Part shown: positions 26,705 to 35,804 of the stretch, in pieces | Layout: the number at the start of each line of letters is the position of its first letter | Position numbering within the stretch: the first letter of the stretch is position 1 | Assembly (NCBI GenBank): GCA_027063305.1 | Contig: JAMORY010000027.1 | Location: 124,001-188,000, forward strand | DNA length: 64,000 bases | Direction: 5' to 3' | DNA from: Sulfurovum sp. | GTDB lineage: Bacteria; Campylobacterota; Campylobacteria; Campylobacterales; Sulfurovaceae | Translations under genes and position numbers: made by a program | The notes under the pieces: generated by a model | Told to the model about the DNA's origin: nothing | Seen by the model: the letters and a program-made list of their open reading frames with translations, nothing else | Database searches by the model: none

Positions 26705-26903
26705 CTTCTTTTTAGTGAATAATTAATAGTGAATAGTGAATAGTTATGGTATGCTTTTCTATTCGAAAAGCTTTTATTACTATGGAGTAGTACCATGCAT
26801 GATACCTATCTAATAAAAGCACTGCCATGCAGTGCTTACAACCATTATTCACTATTCACTATTCACTATTCACTTCGATCATCGGGAGAAGCCCGATGAT
26901 CGA
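26692..26903. mobile_element. Complete gene-less compound element between uvrB and ppk
   Basis: The best-preserved short copy. Fold-back AAAGAAGCT over the uvrB stop; left array ATAGTGA (26714-26743); GGTATGC and hairpin GCTTTTC/GAAAAGC (26753-26771); interior of about 47 bp; hairpin GCACTGC/GCAGTGC (26819-26835); right array TATTCAC (26844-26874); and a perfect 12-bp fold-back TCGATCATCGGG (26875-26886) pairing with 26892-26903, covering the ppk ribosome-binding site and ATG. The arms are inverted repeats of each other. Confidence 0.85.
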
Positions 26904-28980
26904 CCTCAACTCCTCCCAGCTCTACTTCAACCGTGAACTTAGTTGGCTACAGTTCAACTCACGGGTACTCGCACAGGCACTTGACGAAAAACTGCCGCCG
27001 CTGGAGCGTTTGAAGTTCCTTGCGATCTATGGTACCAACCTCGATGAGTTCTACATGATCCGTGTTGCAGGGTTAAAATCGCTCTATAAGGCACGTATTC
27101 AAGAGACAGGTGCGGACAAGTTAACACCTGCGGAACAGCTCAAACAGATACGCGCATACCTGCACAAAGAACACCACATCCTTGAGTCATGCTACACCTC
27201 TATTATTTCCGAGCTTCATAGACACGGCGTGCACATTAAGAACTTTGACGTATTGACCAAAGAGGAGAAGGCAGCGGTCAAAGAGATATTCTTCGAAGAG
27301 ATCTATCCGGTCATCATCCCTATCGCCATCGATGCCACACACCCTTTCCCTCATCTGAACAACCTCAGTTTCGGACTGGCGATCACTCTACAGGATGAAT
27401 CGAAACATATCAAGCACGGACTGATCCGTATTCCGCGTATTTTGCCGCGTTTTGTTCATATTGACCATACTTTCATTCCTATCGAAAGTGTCGTAGAGCA
27501 CTTTACCACCGAACTCTTCCCCGGCTTTACACCGCTCGCCTCTACCCCGTTTCGCGTTACCCGTAATGCCGATATCGAAATAGAAGAAGAGGAGGCGGAT
27601 GATTTTCTTGAAATTCTTCAGGAGGGGTTGCGTTCTCGGAACAAAGGCTCGCTCATTAGGCTTGAACTCCTTAAAGAGGTCGATGAGGACCTGCTTCAGT
27701 TCTTGCTTAACCATCTTAACCTCGATGAGAATGACATCTATCCCTACAAGAGCCTGCCGCTGAACCTTGGTGCGCTCTGGCAGATCGTCGGAGACAAGAG
27801 CCTTTCACATCTGGTACTGCCGACCTTCACACCCAAGATCCTTCCACCGCTCGATACTGAAAATGTCTTTGAAGCGATCGAGAAGCAAGATGTACTTCTC
27901 TACCACCCTTTCGACAGCTTTGAGCCGGTTGTACAGTTCATTAAACAGGCGGCTGCCGACCCTGAGACCATCGCTATTCGCATGACACTCTACCGTGCAG
28001 GGCAGAAATCACCTATTGTCAAAGCGCTCATCGATGCGGTGCGTGACGGAAAACAGGTAACCGTACTTGTAGAGCTCAAAGCACGATTTGATGAAGAGAA
28101 CAACCTAAGATGGGCCAAAGCGCTCGAAGATGCCGGTGCGCACGTGGTCTACGGTATTCCCGGGCTGAAGGTGCATGCCAAGATCGCACAGGTCATTAAA
28201 CGTAAGGGTAAAAAACTTCAAAGCTATGTGCATCTGGCAACGGGGAACTACAACCCGAGTACGGCAAAGATATATACCGATATCTCCTACTTTACGGCAA
28301 AAGAGGTCTTCTCTACCGATGCAACACACTTCTTCCACTTCCTTACGGGCTTCTCGACCTATACCAAGCTCGATACGCTCTTCATGTCACCGGTGCAGAT
28401 CAAACCTAAACTGATGAAGCTTATCGAAAAAGAGAGTCAACATGGTAAAAAAGGACACATCATCCTAAAAGCCAACTCTCTAGTCGATACCGATATCATC
28501 AAAGCACTCTACAAAGCCTCTAGACAAGGGTGCAAAATCGATCTTATCATCCGTGGTATCTGCTGTCTGAAACCGGGAGTAAAAGGGGTAAGCGAAAATA
28601 TCAATGTCTACTCCATCATCGGGAAATATCTGGAACATCCACGTATCTACTACTTTAAACACCATAAGATCAAGTGTTACATCTCCAGTGCCGACTTGAT
28701 GCCGAGAAACCTGGTGAGACGTGTGGAGCTGATGACCCCGATCGTTGAAGAGAACCTCTCTCAAAAGATAGAGCAGATACTCATGCTTCAGCTCGCGGAC
28801 AATCAGCTGCGATGGAAACTGCAAGAGAGCGGAGAGTACATCAAGGTTCCAGCCCTTGGAAAGAAGATAAACAACCACCTTATTTTGGAACAGTATGTCA
28901 ATAAGATACACGACAAGACCAAAAAAGAGACACCAGATTATGTCAGCAGGTTAGCAAACAGGATACTGAAAGAGGGGTAA
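26896..28980 (+). CDS. ppk1: Polyphosphate kinase 1
   Basis: A 694-residue enzyme that reversibly polymerises the ATP gamma-phosphate into polyphosphate. The N-terminal FNRELSWLQFNSRVL, the autophosphorylated histidine in KVHAKIAQV and the second histidine in YYFKHHKIKCYISSAD are all present. ATG 26896 has GGGAG 8 nt upstream, but both lie in a perfect 12-bp hairpin, so initiation may depend on melting or helicase action. Upstream in-frame codons belong to the heptamer array and are not counted. Confidence 0.95.
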   Translation: MIDLNSSQLYFNRELSWLQFNSRVLAQALDEKLPPLERLKFLAIYGTNLDEFYMIRVAGLKSLYKARIQETGADKLTPAEQLKQIRAYLHKEHHILESCYTSIISELHRHGVHIKNFDVLTKEEKAAVKEIFFEEIYPVIIPIAIDATHPFPHLNNLSFGLAITLQDESKHIKHGLIRIPRILPRFVHIDHTFIPIESVVEHFTTELFPGFTPLASTPFRVTRNADIEIEEEEADDFLEILQEGLRSRNKGSLIRLELLKEVDEDLLQFLLNHLNLDENDIYPYKSLPLNLGALWQIVGDKSLSHLVLPTFTPKILPPLDTENVFEAIEKQDVLLYHPFDSFEPVVQFIKQAAADPETIAIRMTLYRAGQKSPIVKALIDAVRDGKQVTVLVELKARFDEENNLRWAKALEDAGAHVVYGIPGLKVHAKIAQVIKRKGKKLQSYVHLATGNYNPSTAKIYTDISYFTAKEVFSTDATHFFHFLTGFSTYTKLDTLFMSPVQIKPKLMKLIEKESQHGKKGHIILKANSLVDTDIIKALYKASRQGCKIDLIIRGICCLKPGVKGVSENINVYSIIGKYLEHPRIYYFKHHKIKCYISSADLMPRNLVRRVELMTPIVEENLSQKIEQILMLQLADNQLRWKLQESGEYIKVPALGKKINNHLILEQYVNKIHDKTKKETPDYVSRLANRILKEG

Positions 28981-29033
28981 GGCCTCTTTGGAATGAATAA
29001 TGAATAGTGAAGCCTTTTCAATAGAAAAGGCTT
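28969..29033. repeat. One-armed heptamer element after ppk1
   Basis: Fold-back AAAGAGG (28969-28975) pairs with CCTCTTT (28983-28989) around the ppk1 stop codon. A short GAATAAT-type array (about 28991-29009) follows, then a perfect 10-bp hairpin, AAGCCTTTTC with complement at 29024-29033. No right arm is seen; a different palindromic repeat begins at 29042. Confidence 0.65.
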
Positions 29034-29041
29034 TGATTGAT

Positions 29042-29139
29042 TGTAGGGTATGCGCCTAAAGGAAGTACCCTTTGGGTGCAATTGCCCACCTTCTTAAATC
29101 AAAATATTTATAAAATGGTAGGCAATTGCCTACCCTACA
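29042..29139. repeat. TGTAGGG-type palindromic repeat
   Basis: A 98-bp unit with 9-bp perfect terminal inverted repeats TGTAGGGTA/TACCCTACA, an inner perfect 18-bp palindrome (29117-29134, GGTAGGCAA and complement) and a related imperfect palindrome near 29064-29080. It shares terminal sequence and two-hairpin design with repeats at 8778 and 62996, and has the size of a small non-autonomous element. Confidence 0.65.
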
Positions 29140-29148
29140 GGAGAGAAC

Positions 29149-29673
29149 ATGCTCATTAAATTTAAAGAATGGACACCAAAACTAGGCAAGAATGCTTGGA
29201 TAGCCGAAGGTGCTTCGGTTATCGGACGTACCGAAATGGGAGAAGACAGTGCCGTATGGTTCGGTTGTGTGGTACGCGGTGACGTACACTACATCAAGAT
29301 CGGTGACAGAACCAACATTCAAGACCTTAGCATGATCCACGTTACACACCATAAAAAAGCCGATATGAGTGATGGAAACCCAACCATCATCGGGAATGAT
29401 GTGACCGTCGGACACCGTGTGATGCTGCATGGATGCACCATTGAAGACGCCTGTCTTATCGGAATGAGTGCGACCATTCTTGATGGTGCGGTCATCGGAA
29501 AAGAGTCTATCGTAGGAGCGGGCAGTCTGGTTACGAAAAATAAGAAATTTCCGCCAAGAAGTCTTATTATGGGAAGTCCGGCAAAAGTGGTCAGAGAACT
29601 CACCGATGAAGAAGTGGCAGAGCTGTATGCATCTGCTGAACGTTATGTCAAATTCAAGAATGAGTACCTATAG
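29149..29673 (+). CDS. Gamma-carbonic anhydrase family protein (YrdA-like)
   Basis: A 174-residue left-handed beta-helix protein with hexapeptide repeats. The metal-binding histidines are in MIHVTHH and VGHRVMLHG, as in gamma-class carbonic anhydrases. Many family members bind zinc but are not proven enzymes. CAGGAGAG precedes ATG 29149. The downstream membrane-protein gene starts at or within its end. Confidence 0.85.
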   Translation: MLIKFKEWTPKLGKNAWIAEGASVIGRTEMGEDSAVWFGCVVRGDVHYIKIGDRTNIQDLSMIHVTHHKKADMSDGNPTIIGNDVTVGHRVMLHGCTIEDACLIGMSATILDGAVIGKESIVGAGSLVTKNKKFPPRSLIMGSPAKVVRELTDEEVAELYASAERYVKFKNEYL

Positions 29674-29674
29674 C

Positions 29675-30343
29675 ATGACACATATCATCAGTAAAAGTTT
29701 TAAAGACCTTTTTTCGGGTACAGTTCTTGCCTTTATGGCAAAGAGTACCGTTATCTCACTTGCGATCACGACTATTGTCGTATGGCTTGTAAACGATATG
29801 CTTGCCGGGTTTGTCAAAGGGTATCTCTCGTGGATACCTTGGGAGTGGGCACAAACAAGCGGTGCAGCCGTTGCCACCGTTGCGATCGCATATACGATCT
29901 TTATTTTGATCCACGCGATCGTTACATCACTAATGATCGAACCGTTGTTGATCGAACTTGCCAAAAAGTCATACCCCGATGTACCCGTTGTCGGTACGGC
30001 AAATATCACAACATCTATCCTTCTTAGCCTCAAAGCGGGTGCGGTATTCTTACTACTGTTCCTCTTTACATTCCCACTTATGTTCATCCCGCTCTTTGGG
30101 GCGGTATGGATGCTCTGGCTCTGGTCTATTCTTCTTAAAGAGCCGACACTCTATGATGTCACATCACTTTTTTTTAAAGACAGAGATATACTGAAAGAGA
30201 AGAAGAAAGGAACAACAGTACTGGCGATGATCGCTTCAGGGTTAAACTACATTCCTATACTAAATATCTTTTCGCCTGTTTTTGCGCAGATCTTGTTTTT
30301 GCATCATGTTTTATACAGTGAACAATTAACAATTAACAATTAA
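29675..30343 (+). CDS. EI24/CysZ-like membrane protein
   Basis: A 222-residue protein with about five membrane helices; FLFTFPLMFIPLFGAVWMLWLWSILL and GLNYIPILNIFSPVFAQILFLHHVL fit the EI24 domain family (CysZ-like sulfate uptake, Etoposide-induced 2.4). The start is uncertain: ATG 29675 is used, but ATG 29660, overlapping the preceding gene, is possible. The last residues SEQLTINN are encoded by a heptamer array, so the ancestral C-terminus was probably overwritten. Confidence 0.65.
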   Translation: MTHIISKSFKDLFSGTVLAFMAKSTVISLAITTIVVWLVNDMLAGFVKGYLSWIPWEWAQTSGAAVATVAIAYTIFILIHAIVTSLMIEPLLIELAKKSYPDVPVVGTANITTSILLSLKAGAVFLLLFLFTFPLMFIPLFGAVWMLWLWSILLKEPTLYDVTSLFFKDRDILKEKKKGTTVLAMIASGLNYIPILNIFSPVFAQILFLHHVLYSEQLTINN

Positions 30344-30434
30344 CAATTTTTTATGTATTGCTTCGCAATACTTTAAGCATCGACCTTGTCGATGCATACC
30401 TTCATTATTCACTATTCACTATTCACTATTAATT
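30319..30434. mobile_element. Compound heptamer element without a gene
   Basis: Left array AATTAAC (30319-30347), hairpin GTATTGC/GCAATAC (30355-30371), hairpin GCATCGAC/GTCGATGC (30377-30395) ending GCATACC, and right array TATTCAC (about 30404-30434). The interior between hairpins is only 5 bp, making this the shortest two-armed copy. Both flanking genes read into the arrays and no strong host fold-back is seen. Confidence 0.75.
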
Positions 30435-31215
30435 TTTCATTCTTCATACGTCTTGTCTTCTTGCTCGACTTCGCAAACTGTAGCAGCTCATCGGTCGTTC
30501 TTACGTACTCAGGCAGGGTCTCAAAGCTTTTCATCATCACTTTAGAAGCACAAAGGGCATCGGAGTAAGCACGGTGGTGAGAGGTCTCTTCCATACCTAA
30601 CGATTCAATAAGGTATGCCAATCCGTAACGTTCGCTCTCAAAGGTACGCTTGGCAAGATCGATGGTACAGAGTACAGGATTTCCAATACCGCCCAACCCG
30701 AAACGCTCGAATGAAGCACTCAAGAAGCCATAATCGAAATTTGCATTGTGTGCGACAAAGATCGCATCTTCCATGAAGTGACGCAACCCTGTCAATGCCT
30801 CTCTGCGGCTAGGCGCTCCTTTGAGGTCTTCAGGCTCGATACCGGTGATCTTAGTGATATACTCGGGCAAGAAGGCACACTCGACGAATGTTTCGTAACG
30901 GCCGATGATCTTCTCACCCTGTACCATCACCGCACCGATCTCGATCACTTGAGAAGTACCCGGTTTGCTGCCGTTCGTCTCGATATCGACCACACAATAC
31001 TTCTGCTCGTTGTAGGGGGTAAAACAGGTACGTAAACGGTAACCCTCTTCACTCTCCTCTATAGGGTAGCCCGAGGCTTGGAGCAGTAAAAAGATCGTAT
31101 CGCTATCTTCAAGCAGTGTGGTATGCTCCATCACTACCGCTTCATACTGCTCAGGGCTCAATCTACCTTCATGCTTTCGAAAAGCAAGGGTCAATGCATC
31201 AAATACTTTTTGCAT
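30412..31215 (-). CDS. DEDDh 3'-5' exonuclease, DnaQ/epsilon type
   Basis: A 267-residue protein. About 70 N-terminal residues form a small helical domain, then an exonuclease domain with motif I VVDIETNGS, motif II FVAHNANFDYGF and motif III HHRAYSDAL, the DEDDh set. It could be the proofreading subunit or a stand-alone repair nuclease; the N-terminal extension is typical of Campylobacterota forms. The C-terminal MKNEKLIVNSE comes from heptamer sequence. Its start overlaps trpF by 17 nt. Confidence 0.82.
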   Translation of the reverse strand: MQKVFDALTLAFRKHEGRLSPEQYEAVVMEHTTLLEDSDTIFLLLQASGYPIEESEEGYRLRTCFTPYNEQKYCVVDIETNGSKPGTSQVIEIGAVMVQGEKIIGRYETFVECAFLPEYITKITGIEPEDLKGAPSRREALTGLRHFMEDAIFVAHNANFDYGFLSASFERFGLGGIGNPVLCTIDLAKRTFESERYGLAYLIESLGMEETSHHRAYSDALCASKVMMKSFETLPEYVRTTDELLQFAKSSKKTRRMKNEKLIVNSE

Positions 31216-31789
31216 AACGAATGAACCGTTCTACTTTATCGGGGTCTTTTTTCCCCTTTTGCGCTTCGGTACCGGAACTGACATCCACTCCGTAAAACCC
31301 GTACGGTTTCACCTCACCTATATTTTCAGGGTTCAACCCTCCTGCAAGAATGATCTTCGAACACTCAACCCCTTCGAACCATTCAAGGTTCAAGCGCTTA
31401 CCACTGCCGCCATACGCTTCACAAAAGGTATCGATCAGCCGGTAACGGTCGGAGAAGGTCTCTATATCCTCTGCCGATCTGGCACGCACCACAGGAATAC
31501 TTTTGATCCTTAATGCACCCAGATAGGCTTCATCCACTTCAAAATGGATCTGTGCCAAAGAGATACCGCTTTGCAAAGCGATACGGTTGACATCCTCTGC
31601 TGTTTCGTTCACAAACAAACCCACCCGCTCCACGAACGGCGGCAACTGCACAATAATATCGGCTGCATCCTCAGGTGAGATATAGCGCGGAGACTTCTTA
31701 TAAAAAACAAAACCCAGTGCATCAGCTCCACACTCTACAGCATGTAACGCATCTTCGAGGTTGGTGATACCACATATTTTCACACGCAT
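31199..31789 (-). CDS. trpF: Phosphoribosylanthranilate isomerase
   Basis: A 196-residue TIM-barrel enzyme of tryptophan synthesis. Catalytic Cys is in MRVKICGIT, with GADALGFVFYKKSPRYI and the C-terminal ILAGGLNPENI and GVDVSSGTE. ATG 31789 is chosen because the family begins here; the start codons are paired with an inverted copy at 31801-31810. It is separated from other trp genes and coupled to the exonuclease gene. Confidence 0.93.
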   Translation of the reverse strand: MRVKICGITNLEDALHAVECGADALGFVFYKKSPRYISPEDAADIIVQLPPFVERVGLFVNETAEDVNRIALQSGISLAQIHFEVDEAYLGALRIKSIPVVRARSAEDIETFSDRYRLIDTFCEAYGGSGKRLNLEWFEGVECSKIILAGGLNPENIGEVKPYGFYGVDVSSGTEAQKGKKDPDKVERFIRYAKSI

Positions 31790-31962
31790 ACGACACCGCC
31801 TGCGTGTGAAGTGAATAATGAATGGTAAATGGTGAATAGTATCGGTTTGCATTGCTGCGCAATGCCTTCATTTAATAAAAGCATTGACTGTATCAATGCA
31901 TACTTGCACTCCTCACTGCGCACTACCCACTCCTTACTTAAGTGCTGCGATCGCAGTACTTA
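31779..31962. mobile_element. Compound heptamer element without a gene, between trpF and rpe
   Basis: A 10-bp perfect fold-back (TTCACACGCA at 31779-31788 and complement 31801-31810) covers the trpF start. A degenerate GTGAATA array (about 31811-31839), hairpin GCATTGC/GCAATGC (31849-31865), hairpin GCATTGA/TCAATGC (31881-31899) and a degenerate pyrimidine array (about 31907-31937) follow. The right fold-back is 12+12 bp (31939-31950 with 31951-31962, one G-T) over the last codons of rpe. Confidence 0.78.
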
Positions 31963-32578
31963 TCCCCTTCGGATGCTTGTAGACGAACGATCCGGCTACG
32001 ACCACATCGACACCTGCATAGGCAAGGGCTTTGACATTCTCATCGTTCACACCGCCGTCCACTTCGATCAGACAGTCAGGGTTACGTTTTTCGATCAGTG
32101 CTTTAAGTCGTTTTGCTTTTTCAATGACCGAAGGGATGAACTTTTGCCCGCCGAATCCGGGATTGACGCTCATTAGCAGTACCATATCGACATCCTCAAG
32201 CAAGAACTCCACCGCTTCGGGCGGTGTATGCGGGTTGAGTACGATAGCGGGCTTGATACCCAAAGCACGTATCTTCTGGATCAGACGGTGCGGATGCTTC
32301 TCTTCTTCAATATGAAAAGAGATATAACCCGGTTTCAATGGTGCGAAGAGATCGACAAAGAAGCTGTTGTTCTCGACCATAAGGTGAATATCGAGTGGTT
32401 TTGTCGCCGCTTTGGCAACCGCCTCGACCACTACAGGCCCGATGGTCAGATTCGGAACGAAGTGTCCGTCCATCACATCCACATGCACCAGATCACATCC
32501 GCCCTCGCAAATGGCTTTAACATCATCACTTAAGTGTCCGAAATCCGCAGAGAGTATACTAGGGGCTACAAGCATCAT
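31934..32578 (-). CDS. rpe: Ribulose-phosphate 3-epimerase
   Basis: A 214-residue TIM-barrel enzyme interconverting ribulose-5-P and xylulose-5-P. APSILSADFGHL, VHVDVMDGHFVPN and the metal/catalytic segments DIHLMVEN, LMSVNPGFGGQKFI and IEVDGGVND are all present. Two adjacent ATGs follow GAGGAT; the second (32575) has the better spacing. The last codons are inside an almost perfect palindrome at an element edge. Confidence 0.95.
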   Translation of the reverse strand: MMLVAPSILSADFGHLSDDVKAICEGGCDLVHVDVMDGHFVPNLTIGPVVVEAVAKAATKPLDIHLMVENNSFFVDLFAPLKPGYISFHIEEEKHPHRLIQKIRALGIKPAIVLNPHTPPEAVEFLLEDVDMVLLMSVNPGFGGQKFIPSVIEKAKRLKALIEKRNPDCLIEVDGGVNDENVKALAYAGVDVVVAGSFVYKHPKGISTAIAALK

Positions 32579-32675
32579 CTATCCTCATATTAATATTGTT
32601 TTGACGATTATAGCAAAAACCTACTTTGCCTCTCTCTTTCTTCTGGCATTAAGCAAAATTTATGGTTTAGTTTTA

Positions 32676-32681
32676 TATAAT
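32676..32681 (+). promoter_or_regulatory. -10 box of rpmB
   Basis: TATAAT preceded by a T-rich tract, 67 nt upstream of the rpmB ATG. No -35 match is visible. The leader contains a partly symmetrical AGCCAACTTTTATGTAAGCT segment. Confidence 0.5.
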
Positions 32682-32748
32682 TCGCCACAAAATATTCGGG
32701 GCAGCCAACTTTTATGTAAGCTGTCTACATTCATTAAAGGTTACGATC

Positions 32749-32958
32749 ATGGCAAGAAAATGTTCAGTAAGCGGTAAAGGTCCGCTAGTAGGAAACAACG
32801 TTTCTCACGCACACAACAAGACAAAAAGAAGACAGCTTCCAAACCTAAGATCTGTAAAGATCACACTTGAGGATGGAACTACAAAGAGAATCAAAGTCGC
32901 TGCTTCTACACTTAGAACAATGAAGAAAAAAGCGGCACAAGCTGCAACAGCTAACTAA
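32749..32958 (+). CDS. rpmB: 50S ribosomal protein L28
   Basis: A 69-residue basic protein, [27 protein letters not shown], typical L28 with the conserved N-terminal zinc-type Cys and SHAxNKTKR box. It is monocistronic with its own promoter, and the potassium channel gene follows 33 nt later. Confidence 0.97.
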   Translation: MARKCSVSGKGPLVGNNVSHAHNKTKRRQLPNLRSVKITLEDGTTKRIKVAASTLRTMKKKAAQAATAN

Positions 32959-32991
32959 TTCTTCAGATAAGGGAGGGTATACTCTCTTATC

Positions 32992-34122
32992 ATGACTTCC
33001 ATAGAAAAATTCAAGAAGTTTCTCGGTTGGAGAAGCGCACCCAAACCACACATTACTCTAAATGACGAATACTATAGTCATCTAGCCCCTTTTAGACTCC
33101 CGCTTATTCTTACCGTTCTCATTATGCTCTTGGGTACGATCGGTTATATGCTCATTGATGACTTTACACTGATGAACGCTATTTATCAGACAGGTATCAC
33201 ATTCACCACCGTCGGATACGGAGAGATACAGCCCATATCCGATATGGGGCGCATCTTCACCATCACGCTGATCATCTTCGGCTTCGTTGTCTTCTCCATT
33301 GCTGTGGGGATCATTGCCGAAGTGGTCAAAAAAGGGGAATTCCAAAAAACCGCCAAGGAGCGAAAAATGCTTTATGAGATCGCCAGGCTCAAACACCATT
33401 TTGTAGTCTGTTACCATAACGAATTTACCATCCAAGTGACCAAACAGCTACGTGCGAACCATATTCCGTTCGTCGTGGTCGATCCGCGAGAGGACCTTGA
33501 AGAGATCGCAAAGAAGTACCACTACCCCTATTATGTGACAGCAGAGGCCCATACCGAAGAGGGTATCTTAAAGTCTCATCTCTCATCGGCAAAAGGGATG
33601 ATCACCCTTGCGGACAATGTTGCCGACAATATTGCCACTATCGCTTCAGCTCGTCTGTACGAACGGGAGATCGGACGTAAACGTAAGTACCTCATTATCG
33701 CCAATGCCCAAAGCTATGAAGATGAAACAAAGCTCTTGAAACTAGGTGCCGACAAGGTGGTTACGGCAACCAAACTCATGGCACAGCGGATCAACGCAAT
33801 GGCGGCACGTCCGGATATGGAAAATCTTCTACAGGAGTTCCTCTATAAAAAGGATACCCCGCTCGATATGGAAGAGGCGAAGGTATCTAAAACCTCTTGG
33901 TTGACACTTAAAAAGATCAAGACCGCCCGCTTCAGGGATATTGCGAACGTGACCATTATCGGTATCCGTCAAAAGGACGGCAAGTTCATTCCGATGCCTA
34001 AAGGCGATACCATCATCATGCCTGAATCCAAGCTTTTGCTCATTGGAACGGGTGACGGTATACGTAAAGCAAAAAAGATCATCCGTAAAAAAGAGAAACC
34101 TGAAGAACTTAAATACATTTGA
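32992..34122 (+). CDS. Two-TM potassium channel with RCK domain
   Basis: A 376-residue MthK-like channel: TM1 (about 34-56), pore helix and selectivity filter TTVGYGE, TM2 (about 84-108), then an RCK/TrkA-N domain and TrkA-C-like domain. The Rossmann segment reads VVCYHNEFTIQV and lacks the usual GxGxxG, so nucleotide binding is doubtful. It would gate K+ flow. Its stop codon is inside an 11-bp fold-back (34104-34127). Confidence 0.87.
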   Translation: MTSIEKFKKFLGWRSAPKPHITLNDEYYSHLAPFRLPLILTVLIMLLGTIGYMLIDDFTLMNAIYQTGITFTTVGYGEIQPISDMGRIFTITLIIFGFVVFSIAVGIIAEVVKKGEFQKTAKERKMLYEIARLKHHFVVCYHNEFTIQVTKQLRANHIPFVVVDPREDLEEIAKKYHYPYYVTAEAHTEEGILKSHLSSAKGMITLADNVADNIATIASARLYEREIGRKRKYLIIANAQSYEDETKLLKLGADKVVTATKLMAQRINAMAARPDMENLLQEFLYKKDTPLDMEEAKVSKTSWLTLKKIKTARFRDIANVTIIGIRQKDGKFIPMPKGDTIIMPESKLLLIGTGDGIRKAKKIIRKKEKPEELKYI

Positions 34123-34196
34123 GTTCTAGTGAATAATTAATAGTGAATAGTGAATAGTTTTGGTATGCTTTTCTTTCGAAAAGCTTTTGTATTTAG
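34104..34196. repeat. One-armed compound element upstream of argJ
   Basis: Fold-back AGAACTTAAAT (34104-34114) pairs with 34117-34127 (one G-T) over the channel stop codon. An ATAGTGA array (about 34128-34157) follows, then GGTATGC with hairpin GCTTTTC/GAAAAGC (34167-34184). The right half is missing; the segment after the hairpin (TTTTGTATTTAGAGG) resembles the interior of the copy at 6037, so argJ sits where the right half would be. Confidence 0.75.
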
Positions 34197-34207
34197 AGGT
34201 TAACTAT

Positions 34208-35404
34208 ATGTCAAATTTTACAATTATACCGCTTGAGGGCGGACTTGCCAATGTTGAGGGCTTTTACTGTGATGCGGTCAATGTAGGGATGCGTCCAAAC
34301 AGTGATCAAGGTGATGTAGCGTTCATCCGTTCCAAAGACCCATGTGACATTGCCGCCGTCTTTACCACCAACAGATTCCAAGCTGCACCGATCCAACACT
34401 TTCAACGCTATGGTGAGGATTTTCAGACCGATTTCGTTCTTATCAATGCAAAGAACGCCAATGCGATGACCGGAGAAAAAGGGATTGAGGATATTGACAC
34501 GATCATGTCGACACTCTCCCATAAACTCACTGTCACAAACCCTGTGATGAGCTCAACTGGTGTCATTGGATACCGTTTGCCTATCGACAAGATCACAAGT
34601 GCCTTTGACAACTTTGACTTCAATGCCAAGAACTCGCACAAAGCCGCACGTGCCATTATGACAACCGATAGCTTCGAGAAAGAGCTGGCATACCGTATCA
34701 AACTTGAAGACGGTTCACACTTCCATCTTGCAGCCATCTGTAAAGGTGCGGGCATGATCAACCCTGCCATGGCGACCATGCTCTGCTTTATCATTACCGA
34801 TGCGAACATTCCCAAAGCCGATATGGATGCACTACTTCATGAGGGTACGGAGCACTCCTTTAACCGTATCTCCGTAGACGGCGATACTTCTACGAATGAT
34901 ACGGTCATGCTCTTGGCGAACAAAGAGAGCGGTATCTACCACAAAGAGGCGTTTGCAAAGGCACTTAAAGATATGATGTTCGATCTTGCGATGATGATCC
35001 TCAAAGACGGAGAAGGGGCGAACAAACTGGTCGCGTTCGAGGTCAAAGGAGCCAAGAGCGATAAAGAGGCGAAAATAGCCGCAACCGCACTAAGCAACTC
35101 GCTACTGGTCAAGACCGCTCTCTTTGGCGAAGACCCAAACTGGGGGCGTATCGCTTCTACGATCGGAGCAAGCGGTGTTACCTGTAACGATAAAACACTG
35201 ACCATTCACTATGATGATCTGCTGATCTACTCCGATACTTTCAGAGAGCTCGATAAGGAGCGTGAAGATCAAGCCTACAAGATCATGAAACAAGAGCAGT
35301 TCACTGTAACGTGTGACCTTGGCATAGGAGAAGGTAGCTATACTGCTTACGGATGTGACCTAAGCTATGAATACGTCAAGATCAATGCGGAATACAGAAC
35401 ATAG
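34208..35404 (+). CDS. argJ: Glutamate N-acetyltransferase / amino-acid acetyltransferase
   Basis: A 398-residue self-cleaving ornithine acetyltransferase in the cyclic arginine pathway. The cleavage site is in KGAGMINPAMATMLCF, where the Thr of the ATML motif becomes the nucleophile, and GEDPNWGRIAS is the other signature. ATG 34208 follows GAGG by 8 nt. The upstream in-frame codons belong to the repeat. Confidence 0.94.
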   Translation: MSNFTIIPLEGGLANVEGFYCDAVNVGMRPNSDQGDVAFIRSKDPCDIAAVFTTNRFQAAPIQHFQRYGEDFQTDFVLINAKNANAMTGEKGIEDIDTIMSTLSHKLTVTNPVMSSTGVIGYRLPIDKITSAFDNFDFNAKNSHKAARAIMTTDSFEKELAYRIKLEDGSHFHLAAICKGAGMINPAMATMLCFIITDANIPKADMDALLHEGTEHSFNRISVDGDTSTNDTVMLLANKESGIYHKEAFAKALKDMMFDLAMMILKDGEGANKLVAFEVKGAKSDKEAKIAATALSNSLLVKTALFGEDPNWGRIASTIGASGVTCNDKTLTIHYDDLLIYSDTFRELDKEREDQAYKIMKQEQFTVTCDLGIGEGSYTAYGCDLSYEYVKINAEYRT

Positions 35405-35462
35405 CAAACAGCATCTAACGCCAAAAAAGCTATAATACAGAAAACCAACACAGGAGTAAGCG

Positions 35463-35690
35463 ATGCTACACGAATACAGAGATGAGATCCACGAACTAAA
35501 ACAAGAGAATGCACACTTTGCCAAGATCTTTGAAAAGCACAACGAGCTTGATGACAAGATCACAAAAGCGGAGAACGGTGACATTCCAATGACAGACCTT
35601 GAGATCGAGACACTCAAAAAAGAGAAACTCCTTCTTAAAGATGAAGCGTACAAGATGATCATCGATTATAAAAAGAGCAAAGAGGCATAA
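35463..35690 (+). CDS. YdcH-family (DUF465) small helical protein
   Basis: A 75-residue two-helix protein, LHEYRDEIHELKQENAHFAKIFEKHNELDDKI ... LKKEKLLLKDEAYKMI, matching the YdcH/DUF465 family. Its function is unknown. AGGAG precedes ATG 35463. It is probably co-transcribed with argJ (58-nt gap). Confidence 0.85.
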   Translation: MLHEYRDEIHELKQENAHFAKIFEKHNELDDKITKAENGDIPMTDLEIETLKKEKLLLKDEAYKMIIDYKKSKEA

Positions 35691-35804
35691 TGCCTTCTCT
35701 GTGGGCTTTCCCACACGGATCGTGCAACACAAAGCATGGTCTTCCTTTCAAACACTCACTTCACACCAACTTAAACCGACCATTACATAAAGCGAGCATT
35801 CCAT

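Noticed and set aside
26692-34127. Fold-backs at element edges as ordinary intrinsic terminators
   Set aside because: Most lack a T-run, and several sit over start codons or ribosome-binding sites instead of gene ends. A minority at gene ends may still act as terminators.
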